64,000 bases of DNA. It comes from Brugia malayi (taxonomy: Eukaryota; Nematoda; Chromadorea; Rhabditida; Onchocercidae). Shown one piece after another: positions 23,287 through 34,100 of the stretch; the stretch's first letter is position 1; each line of letters begins with the position of its first letter. The notes beneath the pieces were generated by a model that had not been told where the DNA came from, made no database searches, and worked only from the letters and a program-made list of their open reading frames with translations. Made by a program: the position numbers and the translations under genes. The stretch lies in assembly GCF_000002995.4 (NCBI RefSeq), contig NW_025062475.1, positions 9,738,187-9,802,186 on the forward strand. The letters are read 5' to 3'.

Positions 23287-26233
23287 AAGAAAATGGGACA
23301 ATCCTGGGATTTTGGATAAGAAAATGAAGAAGTTGGTGCTGCTGTTGGGGTAATGCTGGAACGGTACCGGTACAAAATAATGTAGGTGAAAATATGGTTG
23401 CCAGATTTTCGACACTCATTTTATTTTCTCCACTATTATCAGCCACTCTTTGCATATGCATCAATATTGCTAGCAGTGTACGGCCATTTGCTTCATTTAA
23501 TTCTTTTAAAACCTTCCTGAAAAAATTCTTAGAAATTACAAAATAAATTTTAGTAATTTTTCAACTGGCAAATCATGAAGAATAAGGAACACTGAGAATT
23601 CCCTTCACATCATGATAGCCAGAAAAAAGAACTGATCCACCTGTTCAGTAATTTAAGCTATAAAAACTCGTTATCACCTATTAATAAATGATTTTTTCCT
23701 AGAATACATAAAAAATCGCAGTTGTGTAGCAGAAATCTAAGGACTGATAGCCCCAAAACAAATCGACGCAATCCCATACTTTTCATTGTAGATATCTTAC
23801 CCACAATTACCCGATATTTTAGTATCTAGATTTTTGATAGGTATATGAAGTAGCTCTTGCATTATCTTCTAAATAGTTAATATTCCTTTGCTAGAAAACA
23901 ACATCAGCAATACACCTGCACATTTTTGATCGTTCGTGGAAAGCTCGATTATTAGTGTAAGCAGTAAGTAAGGAACGATATACAGAAAATGGCACAAGTT
24001 GCTGCGGTAAAAGCCTGAGATACAGCTTTAGAAGGCCAGCTACAGTATGAATATCTTCAACAATTGAGAGATCAACTTTATGCAGGGTATCGAACTGCCG
24101 ACGTAATCTTTCCATTTGTTCATGAGAACCGGATACCTAAAATGGAATTCTAGTTTGATCAATTTCTTGGAATTATGCAATGGTGTACGATGACTCCACA
24201 ATTCGAATATTTATTTTTATTTGTTCAGTTTACTTACTGAAATCAGGAAGCACAATAAAGAGAAAACGAAGTTAAACCTTTCTATACACATACATACAAA
24301 AAGATTTGTTTTATCTACTGCTTCTTTCTTATTATCTTAATTACCAATGAAAACATTAAATTATTTAAAAAGAGACTAAACAAACCCTATAGATTCCTTC
24401 CACAAACAAACCACGTCGTTCAACCTCCGTAATACAAGCAGAAACAACAGGTGGAATGCTTACAGCGTGCGCCATACATAAGGTACTGATATCCACAGCA
24501 AACATCCGCTTTACATATTTCGCCTCCGGTCGGCAATCATGTATAGTACGCTCACTGCATTTTTTATGCGCACAAAAACCACAATCTTCACACTTAACAC
24601 CCTGAAATTACCATTACATTTGAAATATTATTTTATTTTTATTTTTTGAGTAATTTAAGTAAAATTATGAGTATAATGATCGAGTGTGCTTTAAAAATCA
24701 GTATTTTGAAAAATGGGAAAACATGGAACTATGTTATTTTATCAATCTTTTTTTTGAAGTGAAATGAAACTTTAGAATACCACATGATTCTATTTATGAA
24801 GAGACGTAGAAACTTTATTTGTGAAAAAAAAAAAAAGAAAAAAAAACAGAAGTGATGAAAAATTCATCAATGGATAACAACGAAGAACGAACCTGCTGAA
24901 CAAGCCCCCACATAAAATTGCGACAATAATCGCAATAATGTGGTATCCGAAATGTAGCCGGTGTGAAATTATGACACCGAGCACATGGCTGGCGTCGACA
25001 GTCAGTTGCTTTTTGATATTGCGAATAAGGGCTTTGCTCATAAATTGCTTCATCAGCCATACGCTGTATATAATCATTTGCATGTTTCTCCATATGCATC
25101 GTTATCAATCCATCTGCGACTAAATCCTCCAAATGTTCGAATCTGAATTTATTGGGACAGAAATACTGCTATCAAGATTAATCATTTCTGCTCATCCTTC
25201 AAATATGGCATTTCTTATATTTTTGCTTGAAAACAGAGATTTAATTTAGTACCAACAATATAATTTTTAATCCATTGTATATCCGTTTGAAAAGTTCCTC
25301 AAAATCCGTTTCATTTATCCTTTAATAATAATTTTAATACTGCTAACCTATGTCAGCTTAGAGATTAAAACCTAATACGATGAAATTACTCCAAAGCAAT
25401 AAATTAACCTCTAATTTCTTATACCCTACATGCCGTACAAAAAACCAATGAAACATCAAGAAGTATGAATGGTTAATCATATGATGTGAGAAAAAACCAC
25501 GAACATCAACACTATGATGTAATTTCAAATAACATAAACAACAGTTATTCACCTTTTTTCGCCAACATAATGCATGCCATCATAGAATAACTTATAATTT
25601 AATACACGTCCATCGAAGAACATACATAGTGTATTAGCGCCTGGTGAACGTCTGGATGCACGGACCAAAAAAGCGCCTTCACCAGCTTCCAGCAACATAT
25701 TGTCGGCTACTTCACGCTCGATTAAACCATGAAATTCAGTGCCATACTAAAATATCAATTTTAAGCATTACAGAACGAAAAGAGGATAAGAGCATGGCAT
25801 CACCCATTCTAACAATAAGTGTTACTAATACAACTATTGGTAAAAAATCATTTTCAAATTCACAAAACACCATTTCAATTTACTTCAGTTCAGCTTATTT
25901 CCATTTCTGGATAGCATTTTAAATCAATTTTGTCTCAAACCTCAATATTAGTTTGTTCGATTCTAATATCATCGCCAGTTTTACCATATATAATATATAC
26001 CAACTTCACATATAACATATACCAATTTACATAATATAATTAACTCACCAACATTGCACGTTGACTACTATAATGGTAATTAAGCATGACAAATATTCAG
26101 TGAAAAAAAGTAGACGTGATACCTGAGGTGGTGATGATTCCGGTGATGCCAAACACTTAACAGGAAATGGTCGTGGTGCAGCTTCCTGGAGCAAATATAA
26201 GTTTTGCTTCCAGTATCCAATTTCTTCTTCCAT
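23285..26233 (-). CDS. chin-1: Chimaerin: SH2-C1-RhoGAP protein
   Basis: Six exons, 5' to 3': 26233-26123, 25746-25553, 25142-24893, 24601-24386, 24136-23916, 23516-23285; all phases agree, 407 aa. The N-terminus has YLLQEAAPRP. The SH2 domain runs from YGTEFHG through FLVRASRR to HYVGEKRFEHLEDLV. The C1 domain has the full H-X12-C-X2-C ... C-X2-C-X4-H-X2-C-X7-C zinc pattern (HNFTP to IHDC). The RhoGAP domain has the arginine finger in GIYRVSGS and ends with NLATIFSPTLF. Chimaerins are diacylglycerol-activated GAPs for Rac. The start ATG at 26233 is the first in this frame; its upstream sequence is not coding. Confidence 0.95.
23671..23784. repeat. Diverged dispersed repeat, copy 2
   Basis: Second copy, lying inside the last intron of the chimaerin gene. 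See copy 1 at 22831-22935. Confidence 0.5.
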
Positions 26234-27416
26234 TCCATGCAGTAATTAGCTCTAACAGTTTGGGAAATGATGAGTTTCGCTTTTTTGACCAATTCAATAA
26301 TTCAAGAAATTTTTGCTTCCAATTGCTTCATTAACCACATAATTATCTAAAATAAAGAAAATGAACAACAATAACCAATCAATGACACTTGAAGACAATG
26401 TAATCCCACTAAATTTTCAGCCCTAAACCAAATAAAAGATTAAATTTTTGTGCTGCAATAGAGATTTAAAGTCACGGAGGGGATTTCAGTGGCATAAATA
26501 CGATAGAAAAGTGCTAAATTCCTGAACTGACAATTCCCTATGGATGATTTCCGGCTGCTGCGTTGTCCTCGTCCGGGAAATCACGGGGGTTTGAGAGAAA
26601 ATTCTCTTCCATTTTTCATGCTTGTAAAAATTGACTGGTTTTTGGTGATTTAAATTCCGTTCAGTATTCATCAAAAAAAAAGCACACTGATTTTCATATA
26701 AAGAAGTGATTACGCTTCTATATATTTTCGTATATTGAAGCGTAATTTCTTTAATAGTTACTTGAAATATTTGGAGAAGTGAGGTTGTTGTATGTAGTAC
26801 TTATTCAATTTTTCTTTCTTATTATTTGCATTGTGTGAAAAAATAATGAGAACAGTGTTAACTAAGTGATTATTAAACATTATTTTTTTAATTACTTGGT
26901 TTGGAATTTCATGAAAATTTTATTTTTGTCATATTTGAAAACAATTTTTATTTGATGTGCTAAAATATCAGTTAGCTGATTTATCATTTAAAAGCATTCG
27001 ATATTGCTTGTTAATAATATTGATGCAGTACATGCTGACCACTTTTGTCTTTTTATTTATTTCGAATTAACATTATGCATCTATTTGGTATAATTCACTT
27101 TTGCTAAGAAGGAACTTCTTACGCATAATGTCTGTTGAGAAAAGTGGTAATGAATATTTTCGTCTTAATGAACATTTTTTCAATTTTCATTAAAACGTCT
27201 CTACAGTTAATTCTTCTATTTTTCACTAATTATAAGTGTTGGCTTTTTCTCTGTTATGCTTTCTGCGTAATTTGGCATCATTTTCACACTCTCTATTTCG
27301 AGAAAATTTTCGTAATACGATTATAAAAAAAAATCGTATTTGTCACTAGAGATTGAAACTAGTAGTATAAACTTTTATTCTTTCTGCAGGTAAACTTTGC
27401 TCATAATTTGGTTAAA
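26234..27416. other. Divergent promoter region, chimaerin to eEF1B
   Basis: About 1.2 kb between two divergent genes. It holds a strong small hairpin (26700-26752). The acceptor TTTCTGCAG at 27381-27389 gives the eEF1B leader a probable spliced-leader site. A short ATG-led stretch near 27128 is not supported as coding. Confidence 0.5.
26700..26752. other. Near-perfect small hairpin
   Basis: Arms 26700-26718 and 26737-26752 pair as 6 bp, a 3-nt bulge (GTG), then 10 bp. After one mismatch, five AT pairs continue toward a 6-nt loop. In all about 21 bp over 53 nt. Confidence 0.6.
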
Positions 27417-30400
27417 ATGTATGATTTGAAGACAGATGATGGATTAGCAGCTTTTGATGGCCATTTGAAAGATTTCGCATATGCTTCTGGGTAATTAATT
27501 CTTTGGATCATTTTTTTAAAACAAATTCTGCTGATTTCTTGATAATTTATTGAAGTAGGTTTTTATTGTTTAAAGTAATTAAGTAAGTGTTAGTTGAGGT
27601 TGATGTAAAGCAATGCTACAAATTTTGAGAAATTCATGAGAGAGATAAATACATTATAGCTTCAATTTAGAAATGTCGTGATGGCACTGTCTGTGCTTTT
27701 GTTCTTATGCATAACTTTAATCTGATTGATTTTCTACAGATTTATTGCAAGATATCATTGGCATGGACAATGTAGAAAATAGGGAAAGGAGTAAAAATTA
27801 GATGTTGTTCGGAAGAACTCTAAATCATTAGCATTCTTAAAGAAGTGGTAGTAATCATTATCATCCATTTCATTTCATATTATTTCGTTTCTGATGATCG
27901 GGAATAATGTAGTGACTTGCATTTCAGATACACACCATCTGGCGATGATATGCAGCTGTTCGCGTCACTCAGCGCAGAACCGACTATGAAATATGTTAAT
28001 GTTTTGCGATGGTACCGGAATATAAGTAGTTTCAACGATGAAGAGCGAAAATTGTAACTAATTTCGCTTTCTTTAATTCTATGCTTGATAACTTGTGTAT
28101 CCCCTTAAAAGCAGTAACTCTTACTAACATTAAAAAGTAAGCAATACAGTCAGCCACAACCTAGTATCTGTGTCAGAAAAGTTTTACACGTCTAAAATCT
28201 TACTGAAGGAATTATTTTGGATTCAGTCAGGATGTATAAATTAACTTGAGATGCATAAAAAAAAAGTTTTTTTGTTTTCCTATGTTGTATTGGTTGAATA
28301 AAATCTTTTCATGAGGTGCAGATGATCATTTTTTAATGAGCATCGTGGCACTTATCTATATTTTAATTAAATCATCAACCTTTAGGCTTAATTAATTTCT
28401 GAAAAACAAAAGATGAATGAAGTTTTGGGAAATTCTTTTTCTTCTAGATGGCCTGCTCCGATGACTTCTGCCAACGGAGTTCTCGAGAAGTTTGACGAAG
28501 ACATAGATTTATTCGGCTCTGATGACGAAGATGACGATGAAAAAGCACGCATAACTGCTGCGCGACTTAAGGTTGGTCTAAATTTGTTTTCGCTTATTTC
28601 AAATAGAAAAAAAAGTCGTATATTCATCGTCTCATTCTTGGTTTTTCTATGTTACATGCTTTAGGGAGAAATACGTAGTGAACACTTATTTTTTTCAATG
28701 TAAAATCATGTGATATGTTATGTGGCGAAACTAAGCAAGAAAGGAAAGGCCAGATTTAAAGAAAATTTTTTTCTTTAAATCTTAATGAGGATCATTCTAA
28801 GGGCAAATAGAATTATTGAGGAGATGGAGATAAGAGTTGCATTTATAGTCTAAGAACGAATTTTAAATAATTGAAGTATCTCTCTTCTCCATTTTCATTA
28901 CAAAAAGTAAAGTTAATTGTGGTTTCACAAAAAGTGCTTTAATGTATTGAGCTTCAACTCATAAGTGTGGGCTGTTATAAAGACTGCTACGCAGTCAAAT
29001 ATTTGGTCATTAGTTTTAGTTGGAATTGAAACATAATAACATGAGTGCCCTGTAGTATGTTTCGGTTTACCGCCTTATATTTTCTGTTCGCTGGTTCCAG
29101 ATGCGAAAATACTTTTAAGAAAGGGATTTTATTTCTCAATAGCTGATCAAAGAAACAACGATCGCATATATATCAAAGGAACTTGAGAAATTAATAAGAC
29201 AATTGTGTCTGTTTGAAAATTTAAGTATTTAAAACAGACATGCTTGCCTCTTCAACCTTCCAATATATGTATATGCTCGAAATTGATTATATGATTACGA
29301 TTATGCTATATTAGTTTTATTAGTTGCTAGAGATCATGCTTATAATGTGATTCCAAAACATTCCAAAGCAATTAAACGTAAAGAGACAGTGAAAAGCATT
29401 ACAACTATAAAGAATAGTGATATTTAAGTTTTACGTGCGGTAGCTGATCTGGAAAATGTTCTGAGCTGAGTTATGATTATTAACGTAAATCTTTCCCACT
29501 TCTCCCTTCTCTCTCCTCCCTCGAGATGTATCACTATTATTGAAGTTAACTGAAAAAAATTATAAGATGTTTTGTTAAGTTGGTAGTAATTCATTGGTTT
29601 AAAGCTACACAGGGATTGCATCCCTAATTTGTTCTTGACTAGTTAAAAATTGGCTTTGAATTTTGCGATTAGTGTTTCTTAACCCTTTCAAAACATTAAA
29701 TGATTTTAAAACAACATAGAAAATGATGACATAGATTGGGATTTCAACAAAGATTGAAATAAAATGTACCAACAAAGAATTTTTGAAGGCATATGAAGAG
29801 AAGAAAGCGAAAAAGCCCGCTGTGATTGCCAAGTCGAACATCATTTTTGATGTAAAACCGTGGGATGATTCGATTGAAATAGCCGATATCGAGAAGAGTA
29901 TAAGAACGATCGAATTGGATGGGCTTGTATGGGGAGCAGCAAAAGTTTTGCCCGTGGCTTATGGCATAAAAAAACTTCAAGTATGGAGTTTGCTTTACAA
30001 CTTTCGCAAGTCGGCTGAAGATAAAAGGAGCAACTGCAAATTTAAATAGAGAATTTATAACATAGCAGATCTAAAGAAAATAATACATAAATAATATTGA
30101 TGCAATGAAATGACAATAAAATAAAATGTATAACGCCGCCATAGTGTAAATCTTGCTTATAGCAGAGTCAGCTCAAAATGGAGTGCAGATTAAAATGGAA
30201 GATTTGTTAGTAAAGAAAAATTTAGTAGAACATTGGGAGATGGCAATATTCTAATTCAAATGCTGGGACTATTTGAATAGTTTTAGAAATACTATTTTAA
30301 ACAGTTTAAAGAAAGTTGCTTTTTTTAGATCTGTTGTGTGGTGGAAGATGAGAAAGTATCCTCAGATTGGTTAGAAGAGCAAATTATGGGCTTCGATGAT

Positions 30401-30442
30401 TTAGTGCAATCGGTTGACATTGTAGCTTTCAATAAAGTATAA
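27417..30442 (+). CDS. eef-1B: Elongation factor 1-beta/delta (eEF1B GEF subunit)
   Basis: Five exons: 27417-27490, 27928-28053, 28448-28571, 29789-29980, 30329-30442; phases agree, 209 aa. The N-terminal GST-C-like part has [12 protein letters not shown] and NVLRWYRNI. The central acidic EF1 region reads [15 protein letters not shown], including the conserved DLFGSDDE motif. The C-terminal catalytic domain has [32 protein letters not shown] and [29 protein letters not shown] sequence. It recharges eEF1A with GTP during translation. The 1.2-kb third intron is the longest. Acceptors at 28447 and 29788 differ from TTTCAG (TTCTAG, TTGAAG). Confidence 0.95.
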
Positions 30443-31122
30443 GTAATGACGGATGTTTTATTGTTGATGTTGTTGGAGAATAAATATTTCATAAAAAGTC
30501 ATTGTCTATTTTTTTTTTTAATTTTTTTTTGGTACGTACCGCATTATTATCGTTCTTTTTGAAGTTTTGGACTAAAGCTTTGTTGAAATATTCTCATTTA
30601 TAGAAAAATAACGCATTGTGAGGAGAGTGAAAGATGGAACTAAGTTGCGGTAATTGGTGCTTAATTGGTCATTCAGAAATTGTTTGTTTCAGGTTGAGTT
30701 TTCAAGAGGCAAACTGGTCATCACTGAAGACATTGGAATTTATATCTTCTACATATTTCAACACTTTTAGTATAGTTCTGAAAACGACTAGACGCTGGTG
30801 AGGTCAAATTCCAAGTCGGTGGATAGGGCACTATATGCCTTAGCCGTGGAGGATTCAGGTGATCCCACTTGTCATTATTAGCATGGTCGTCACTGGATCG
30901 ATTAGATGGGACAACTCAACGATCACTACTGTGTATCCGTGATTCTAAAAGCCAATATTCGACATACATAAGTGCAGTCTTATCATCTGAAACGTATTGC
31001 TTTGACTAATTAGATTATCGTAGTGGTCTTCTATAGATAAATACTTATTAAAACTTCAATGTTTCGGAAATTTTTTCCTTGTTATGTTTTAGATTCTCCG
31101 TTTTATTCTTGCTTTCGTTGAG
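30443..31122. other. Intergenic, eEF1B to TANGO6-like gene
   Basis: 680 nt between two genes on the same strand. The part from 30787 to 30965 is less AT-rich than its surroundings but has stop codons in all frames and no tRNA fold that I can see. The acceptor TTATGTTTTAG at 31082-31092 precedes the next ATG by 30 nt and is a likely trans-splice site, so the pair could be an operon with a wide spacer or two separate units. Confidence 0.5.
30479..30484 (+). terminator. AATAAA signal of the eEF1B gene
   Basis: AATAAA 36 nt after the stop. Another AATAAA lies within the last codons (30431-30436). Confidence 0.6.
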
Positions 31123-34100
31123 ATGGGTCAAGTAACTATTCACGATTATCTCTATTTGATACAAATGGGATGCACACGTAGGTTTCAAATTTCATTATAA
31201 TAATCTACTTGATGTTTTATGATTACGTTACCATATCACGACATACATTTTTATTCACTGTAAATAAAGTAAATGGTTTTAAATCAAGGTTATGTGGGCA
31301 TACTGTTTGAAGTTAATCCTGACTTCAAATTCAAATTGGTTTTTGAGCTTTTTTTTTTTTTTTTTTTCAAATTTGTTACAATAACCAATTTTCAATCATT
31401 ATGGCCAGTCCGGGCTTTTTGTTGTTCCGGTACCAAGGATATTTCATTAGTCCGAATTGATTTTGAAAGTTATTGGTCATCAGTAATGTGGGGGCATCGA
31501 AATTGAGAGCAGGAGAGAAAAGGGAATAGCATGTAATATCTGATTTCTTTTTTTTTTTTTTTTGTTAAGATATCACTGTAGAAATGCATTATGTTCGTGT
31601 AATGTAGACAGAAAACTGCATAGAAATTAAGACATAGTGCATTTGGGAATGGAAAAAGTGTATTGATTATTAAGTTTTACCTCTGTGGGCAGGCTGGCAC
31701 ACATTATATTGTGTCTGATGTTTCGTATTTTTGTGAAATTCAAGAACTTAGTTTTTGTATGCAGTTTAAATTATAAGTAGCAATGGCCACAATATTACAC
31801 ATAAAATTTTCAGCTCTGAGTTTACCGAAAGTAAGGCGATTACCATTCGATCCATTAAAGCATCAAACCATACATTTGGAGCGTTTGATGCGAAGTAAAG
31901 GATTGATGGACCTACAGTTGGATGAGGAATATCGGTTACCACATTCGGAAAATATTCCATGTGATCCGGATGTTAACGAAACTACTCTGTTTGATGAACA
32001 TAGTTATTCCGTATCTCCTCCTTTAGCACCACCACCTCCATCACCCACTACAGATGTGGCGGAAACTGAAATCGATTATCGAATTCATTACTCCTACCGC
32101 ATGCTATATTTGTTGAAGAAGGTAACAATTTACGGACGATTTTTTTTTTAATGGTTTTATTATTTTTGAGCATTTAGCGGGTTTTCTATTCTACGGATTC
32201 CCAAATTACATATTTCTCGTAGTCTAGGGTACTTTTTGTAGGTGGCAGAAATTTTGGAAGAAATGAGTAAAAAGGCAAGTAATCCGTCGATTCTTTTATC
32301 GATTAACCAGCTGTCAATTGTAGAAACAGCGTTTGAGTTTATCATCCCAACAGCAGTTCGACCATATGTAGATGATGGTAAATAATTTTTTCGCTCCAAA
32401 TTTTCTTTTTCGTTTCAAAATCGTTTGTGGGTTGTCATATGTTTCTCTTCTCGCAGTGATTATTTGTGAAACAAATTCCGGATATTTTTTGCTTCCAGAG
32501 ATTTATGATTTTTCCTTTCTTAGTGTTAACAAATTAGCACCATAGTTTTGTCATTATTCAGGTGTGATTCTCCATCTCGGTAGAAGTAGTCTCGTGGAGC
32601 ACTGGAAACCTCTTGTTGGCGATGTTGAATTTCGAAAGAAGCAGGTCATTTTCGCTAACAGCTATTGTTGTTTAGCCTAGAATAGGAGTTGTCGAAGTTC
32701 CTTCATGACAAGTTTTTCATAGCTAAGCTTTAGCTTGTTTTGATATTAAATCTAGGTGTGAATTTGATGCAGTTGAACCTACGAAGTTTCAATTCTTTGA
32801 TATCTGGTACAGCAGCTGAAACAGTTCAAGTCTATCTTAATAACGAAGCTAGAGTAGCTTTGTATGATCGGCTTTTTGCGGATTTGCTGTTAATTAACCC
32901 TCACTATTTATGAATTGAAATTTCTTCGTTATTTACAATTTTTTGTCCATGTTCTAATTACCTTAACAATTAAATTACGACAACTTAGCTTATTCGATTT
33001 ATCAAATAATGTTATTCTTATGACGTTTTATCAGTCATATATATGCATATAGTGTGACTAAATGAAATATTTTAGTTAAGAAAAGCATTAGAAGTTTTTG
33101 ATTTGTTGATGAATTCATGCGAGATGATTAAGAATTGTGTCGTGAGGAAATTTCTGGCGGATTACATATGCTTAAATGAGCAGGTTTGTTGGTTTTTCCT
33201 TCTTCGAATCGTCTTGAATCTCTGTGGCTGTGAAACGTTTCTCAATTTATAAATAATTCTCGGTGTTATTTAGAAAAAATGGAAATACGGATGACTTGTA
33301 CGGAATGATATCAGTTCACATTTAAGATCGATATAATATAGTGTTTATTTGCAGCTGATTAAACTGGGTGAAAAATATCACAAGCAAAAGTATGGAAAAT
33401 TTATTCTTACCATTGACAGGTATTTTTACATAGTATTTGCTAAAGTAATCCATAGCTGTTTAAACTGACAAGTGAATTAAAAGAAACAGTTATCTTGATT
33501 ATTAAGGTTTGTGACTAACTGTGTAATGTTTATGTTAATGAAGATTTATTTCACCGAGTTCAGAGACTAAGATATCATTTAATTGGGTCTAAATATATAC
33601 AAAAATGATTTTTCAAATAATTTTTGTGTTTAAGACCTATGTTGATCACATCGTTGTTCATTTTATTAACCACAAATAAGGAACAGCCAAAATGGTTGCA
33701 TGTAAGTTAATTTTTTTTTTTGAAGCAATATTTGAAGGTGCAGCTACTGTAAATTCTATTGCTGAAGAATTTATGCAGTTTACTTATCAGAAATAACAGA
33801 AATTTGCTATGCTCTATTTACATTTTTTTTTTATTTTCAGAAGGCAGTAAGCAAGCACATCACCAAACTTTTGTTGTTGGAAAATGGACTCTATCATTTA
33901 ATAACAGCGATAACTGAAGGTTACTTTATCTATACTCTTTCCAAATCAGCGGTTTTTATCAGGATTATTTTCGGAGCAGTAAAAACAAGTTTTTACAGGC
34001 GCCAATTGTTTTGGAGATTTCGGATTTGTTCAGTCATTGTCGCGAATACTGGTAACAGTCCCTTATAAAATGCCGAAAGAAAAATATTATATTTCTTTAA

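Noticed and set aside
24790..24892. Hydrophobic continuation after the C1-domain exon of chimaerin
   Set aside because: The exon ends at the GTTCGT donor and the next exon restores the C1 zinc pattern.
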